NCBI GenBank assembly: GCA_046598525.1
Contig: JBKJIJ010000013.1
Location: 62,001 to 126,000 of the forward strand
From: Methylotenera_A sp046598525
Lineage (GTDB): Bacteria; Pseudomonadota; Gammaproteobacteria; Burkholderiales; Methylophilaceae
Length of the DNA stretch: 64,000 bases
Direction: 5' to 3'
Below, piece by piece: positions 61,680 through 64,000 of the stretch (positions are counted from its first letter, which is position 1; each line of letters begins with the position of its first letter). The position numbers and the translations under genes are program-made. The notes beneath the pieces are model-generated. The model saw only the letters and a list, made by a program, of their open reading frames with translations, was not told the origin of the DNA and did no database searches.

Positions 61680-62102
61680 ATGTTTACTACAAATAACCCA
61701 GATAATTTAAAAGACAAAGCCGCTCAATTGGCTGAAAATGTTAAAGGCAATGTTGAAGATGTTGCAAATGATGTAAAAGATAGTGCTGAGCGTATTAGCA
61801 ATAACTTTCAAAACCGAACAGCCGAAACAAAACAAGAAGCTTCTAACGTAATTGCCAGCTTAAAATCTTTAATTAACCAATATACAAGCTCTACTAATGT
61901 GGCGGATATTAAAAATCAGATTTTAGATAAAGCGCATGAATTACAAGGCACAGTTAAAGACGAAGTGGCCCATGCTTACACGGCTGGCAGAGACCGTGCA
62001 GCGCAAACAGTGCAAGATAAACCATTACTGACTTTAGGCCTTGCTGTTGGTGCTGGTGTGTTGTTGGGTTATATTTTAGGTTCTAAACAATCGTCTAAAT
62101 AA
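61680..62102 (+). CDS. DUF883 (YqjD/ElaB-like) membrane-anchored protein
   Basis: Protein of 140 residues: a long amphipathic, Lys/Glu/Asn-rich helix (about 1-110) and a C-terminal Gly-rich membrane helix (KPLLTLGLAVGAGVLLGYIL, about 115-134). This is the DUF883 plan, as in YqjD, ElaB and YgaM, tail-anchored inner-membrane proteins of stationary phase that can bind ribosomes. The YqjE-like gene follows 21 bases later, as yqjD and yqjE do in E. coli. Confidence 0.87.
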   Translation: MFTTNNPDNLKDKAAQLAENVKGNVEDVANDVKDSAERISNNFQNRTAETKQEASNVIASLKSLINQYTSSTNVADIKNQILDKAHELQGTVKDEVAHAYTAGRDRAAQTVQDKPLLTLGLAVGAGVLLGYILGSKQSSK

Positions 62103-62123
62103 TACATAGAACCAGAGAAAACC

Positions 62124-62606
62124 ATGTTAAAAACTGTGCTTAAATTAGTTGCCCAATTTATGATTGCCCGATTTATTAAAAATAGTCTTGAAGGGCAAGC
62201 TACTCATGATGTTAAAAATAATTTTAGCGCAGTAAAATCCAGTGTGGCGGCGTTGCTTGAAAGCCACGCCGCCCTCTTTAAAAGCCAGTTTCATCAAGAT
62301 TTAAAACGCTTGGTGAATAGTTTTATTGGCTATATGTTTATATTATTTGCTGCATTTTGTTCTGGCGTAACCGGCTTAATGTGGATTTTTGCAACGGCTT
62401 GGAATAGTCCAAACCGCGATATTATTTTAGGAACGACAATGATTTTACCCGTTATATTAGGTATTGCCGTATTTTTTGCTATACGTCAATCTTGGAAAAA
62501 GAAACCGCTTCTTCAAGAATCTATGGTACAAATTGAGCAAGATTGGCAAGTGTTTAGAAATGGCTTAGATGGAACAGCCGATACTTCAGACGAAGCGAAT
62601 CGCTAA
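62124..62606 (+). CDS. YqjE/phage-holin-like (DUF1469-type) membrane protein
   Basis: Protein of 160 residues. After an N-terminal amphipathic region, two membrane helices (about 72-94 and 103-122) are followed by a basic KKKPLLQESM tail. The layout is that of YqjE, grouped by databases with phage holin family proteins though it is not a phage lysis gene. It pairs with DUF883 proteins in stress operons; the function is unknown. Next gene starts 27 bases on. Confidence 0.75.
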   Translation: MLKTVLKLVAQFMIARFIKNSLEGQATHDVKNNFSAVKSSVAALLESHAALFKSQFHQDLKRLVNSFIGYMFILFAAFCSGVTGLMWIFATAWNSPNRDIILGTTMILPVILGIAVFFAIRQSWKKKPLLQESMVQIEQDWQVFRNGLDGTADTSDEANR

Positions 62607-62633
62607 TTTTAAGTAGATTATTTAGGCACATTC

Positions 62634-63266
62634 ATGAAAAATGTTTTACTGGTCGATGATCACAGTATTGTGCGTCAAGGCTTAAAAAACTTAATTGCGC
62701 TAGAAGCCGATTTAACCGTAACAGGTGAAGCGGCTTCTGGTTTAGAGGCGATTAATTTAGTGCGCAGTAATTCGTATGATATCGTTGTATTGGATATTTC
62801 TATGCCAGATAAAAATGGCGTGGATACTTTGCACGATTTAAAACACGTATCGCCCGACTTACCCGTGCTTATTTTAAGCGGCTATGCCGAGGCGCAATAT
62901 GCGCTGAATTTGATTCGCAACGGCTGCAAAGGCTATTTATCCAAAGATGCCGATTCAGATGAAATTATCAAGGCGATTAGAACCATTGCTAATGGCAAAC
63001 GCTATATATCGGCCGAATTAGCCGAGTTAATGAGTGAACAATTAAGCCACCCTAGCGAAAAACAATTGCACGAAACCTTAAGCGACCGCGAATTTCAGGT
63101 ATTTTTTAAATTGGCTGGCGGCTTAAGCGCAACAGAAATTGGCACCGAACTCAATATTAGCGTTAAAACGGTCAGCACTTATCGCTCACGTATTTTAGAA
63201 AAAATGAGCCTTAAAACCAATGCCGATTTAACTTATTACGCCATTAAAAATGGCTTGATAGCCTAA
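62634..63266 (+). CDS. NarL/FixJ-family response regulator
   Basis: Protein of 210 residues: receiver domain with Asp8/Asp9 and phospho-acceptor Asp54, the signature LSGYAEAQYALNLIRNG, and a C-terminal LuxR-type HTH (about 145-205, LSDREFQVFFKLAGGLSATEIGTELNISVKTVSTYRSRILEKM). It is the last gene of the rightward small-membrane-protein series and the likely partner of the CHASE3 kinase at 59502-60974, so it may control these genes. That link is inference. Confidence 0.9.
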   Translation: MKNVLLVDDHSIVRQGLKNLIALEADLTVTGEAASGLEAINLVRSNSYDIVVLDISMPDKNGVDTLHDLKHVSPDLPVLILSGYAEAQYALNLIRNGCKGYLSKDADSDEIIKAIRTIANGKRYISAELAELMSEQLSHPSEKQLHETLSDREFQVFFKLAGGLSATEIGTELNISVKTVSTYRSRILEKMSLKTNADLTYYAIKNGLIA

Positions 63267-63382
63267 TATGCATACCACATTACACCCACATAATGTAGTC
63301 ACATGTCAGACATATACCGATATTTTGTATGGTCAATGCACCGTACAATATGGTTTACTTAATCAATTCAAGTTAGTAGCTA

Positions 63383-63868
63383 ATGAAAATGTCCGTTTAC
63401 GAGAATAGTATTTCGACTATAGCGCCATTAAATAAAAGCAACCATGACATGAACCATGAAACAGCCATACATGAACCGATGAAAATGCTACTAGTTGAAG
63501 ACTCAACTTTACTGCGCGAAGTATTGTTTGAAACCATTAATAATTTGGATAATGTGGCCGTTACAGGCACTGCCGCTACGCGCCAAAAAGCCATTCATTT
63601 GTTAGATGAAAAGCCGTTTGATATTTTATTATTAGACATTGAATTAGCTGAAGGCACCGGTTTTGAAGTGATTCAGCATGTGCAAAAACCAGATTATCCA
63701 TTTAAACAGCCGATTATGATTATGTTAACCAATCATGCTCACCCACATTATCGTAGCCTTGCCAAAACCTTAGGCGTGCACTATTTCTTTGATAAATCCA
63801 TGGATTTTGATTTAGCGATTGAGGCCATTGAGTTAGAGGCAAACCGCTTTTCAAGCAGCCATCATTAA
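63383..63868 (+). CDS. single-domain response regulator (CheY-like)
   Basis: Receiver domain only: MLLVEDSTLLREVLFE (Asp40) and phospho-acceptor Asp85 in ILLLDIELAEG, with the conserved Lys near residue 133 (FFDKSMDF). The first 33 residues are an unconserved polar tail; the start is uncertain and could lie at the ATG near 63479, just before the domain. With no output domain it may relay or sink phosphate for the neighbouring two-component system. Confidence 0.8.
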   Translation: MKMSVYENSISTIAPLNKSNHDMNHETAIHEPMKMLLVEDSTLLREVLFETINNLDNVAVTGTAATRQKAIHLLDEKPFDILLLDIELAEGTGFEVIQHVQKPDYPFKQPIMIMLTNHAHPHYRSLAKTLGVHYFFDKSMDFDLAIEAIELEANRFSSSHH

Positions 63869-63883
63869 GCGTTAAAACCACAC

Positions 63884-64000
63884 ATGCTGAATCCGCAAAC
63901 ATGGGAGCTCACTAGCTATAGTGTGACTGTTTTTGGTTTGCCGCTGGGTATTTTTGCCTTTGTTTGGCAGCAGCGTAAAGAGCGCGAAAATGAAGAAGAA
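63884..64000 (+). CDS. N terminus of a membrane-anchored protein, cut by the window edge
   Basis: 39 codons are visible, from the ATG at 63884: a polar start, one membrane helix (about 12-28, SVTVFGLPLGIFAFVW) and then a charged, Glu-rich cytoplasmic beginning (QQRKERENEEE). Too short to name. It starts 15 bases after the preceding regulator and may be in the same transcript. Confidence 0.55.
   Translation, partial: MLNPQTWELTSYSVTVFGLPLGIFAFVWQQRKERENEEE

Noticed and set aside
62124..62606. Prophage holin
   Set aside because: The holin-family label is shared with YqjE; no other phage gene is near and the neighbours are stress genes, with DUF883 directly upstream.

Overview
The window looks like a chromosomal segment of a betaproteobacterium, most likely a Methylophilaceae-type organism (Methylotenera/Methylophilus relatives). 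This is inferred from the fairly low GC content by eye, the strong use of GGC/GCC/AAA codons, and gene orders typical of betaproteobacteria: yhdP-nitrilase-tldD, ftsK-lolA-rarA-serS opposite trxB-smr, and earP-efp. No methylotrophy gene lies in the window, so the family assignment is tentative. No rRNA, tRNA, CRISPR array, prophage or intact insertion sequence was recognised.

Layout. 1-0.8 kb: end of a lipoprotein esterase. 0.9-3.8 kb: a CpxA/CpxR-like envelope-stress two-component system divergent from a Spy/CpxP-like chaperone, with four helically phased TTTAC sites between them. 3.9-13.3 kb: an unknown protein, ABC-F ATPase YheS, then yhdP, a Nit-type amidase and tldD. 13.4-15.3 kb: efp (with Arg32) and its rhamnosyltransferase gene earP, which carries an in-frame palindromic repeat. 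15.35-17.25 kb: a mer-like metal gene group with a shared palindromic operator in two promoters. 17.3-24.4 kb: greB, a membrane protein and an AddB/AddA-like nuclease-helicase pair. 24.4-38.2 kb: dedA, mfd, rpiA, mltF, serS, rarA, a Slam-like TPR/beta-barrel protein, lolA and ftsK. 38.4-41.5 kb: dps, trxB, smr and an orphan secreted protein. 41.5-45 kb: a repeat-rich stretch where two neighbouring genes each have a second, divergent copy of their 3' end joined to a palindromic element. 45-48.4 kb: ispD-ispF, then amtB with a complete sigma-54/NtrC-type promoter. 48.5-55 kb: a small DUF3301 protein, an iron-regulated TonB receptor, hslO, an rRNA/tRNA methyltransferase, aqpZ and an RsuA-type pseudouridine synthase. 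55.1-55.85 kb: a DUF2778/Tlde1-like peptidoglycan enzyme overlapping a small membrane protein, a possible effector-immunity pair. 56-58.8 kb: rhlE, a YaiI-like protein and the lipocalin blc. 58.8-64 kb: an envelope or osmotic stress cluster (BON protein, two DUF1328 proteins, DUF883, a YqjE/holin-like protein) framed by a CHASE3 histidine kinase and two response regulators.

Two themes stand out. One is envelope stress and regulation: Cpx-like sites, a second Cpx-like site beside a Fur-like box, the kinase/regulator stress cluster, an NtrC/sigma-54 ammonium transporter promoter and a metal operator pair. The other is short palindromic repeats. At least nine REPIN-like elements end in GTCATTCC...GGAATGAC; another family ends in GTCATTCTGAGC, and a third in TGTAGGGTGGGT. 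They occur between genes, inside a coding region (earP), as part of a promoter (rsuA-like gene), and at the junctions of duplicated gene tails.
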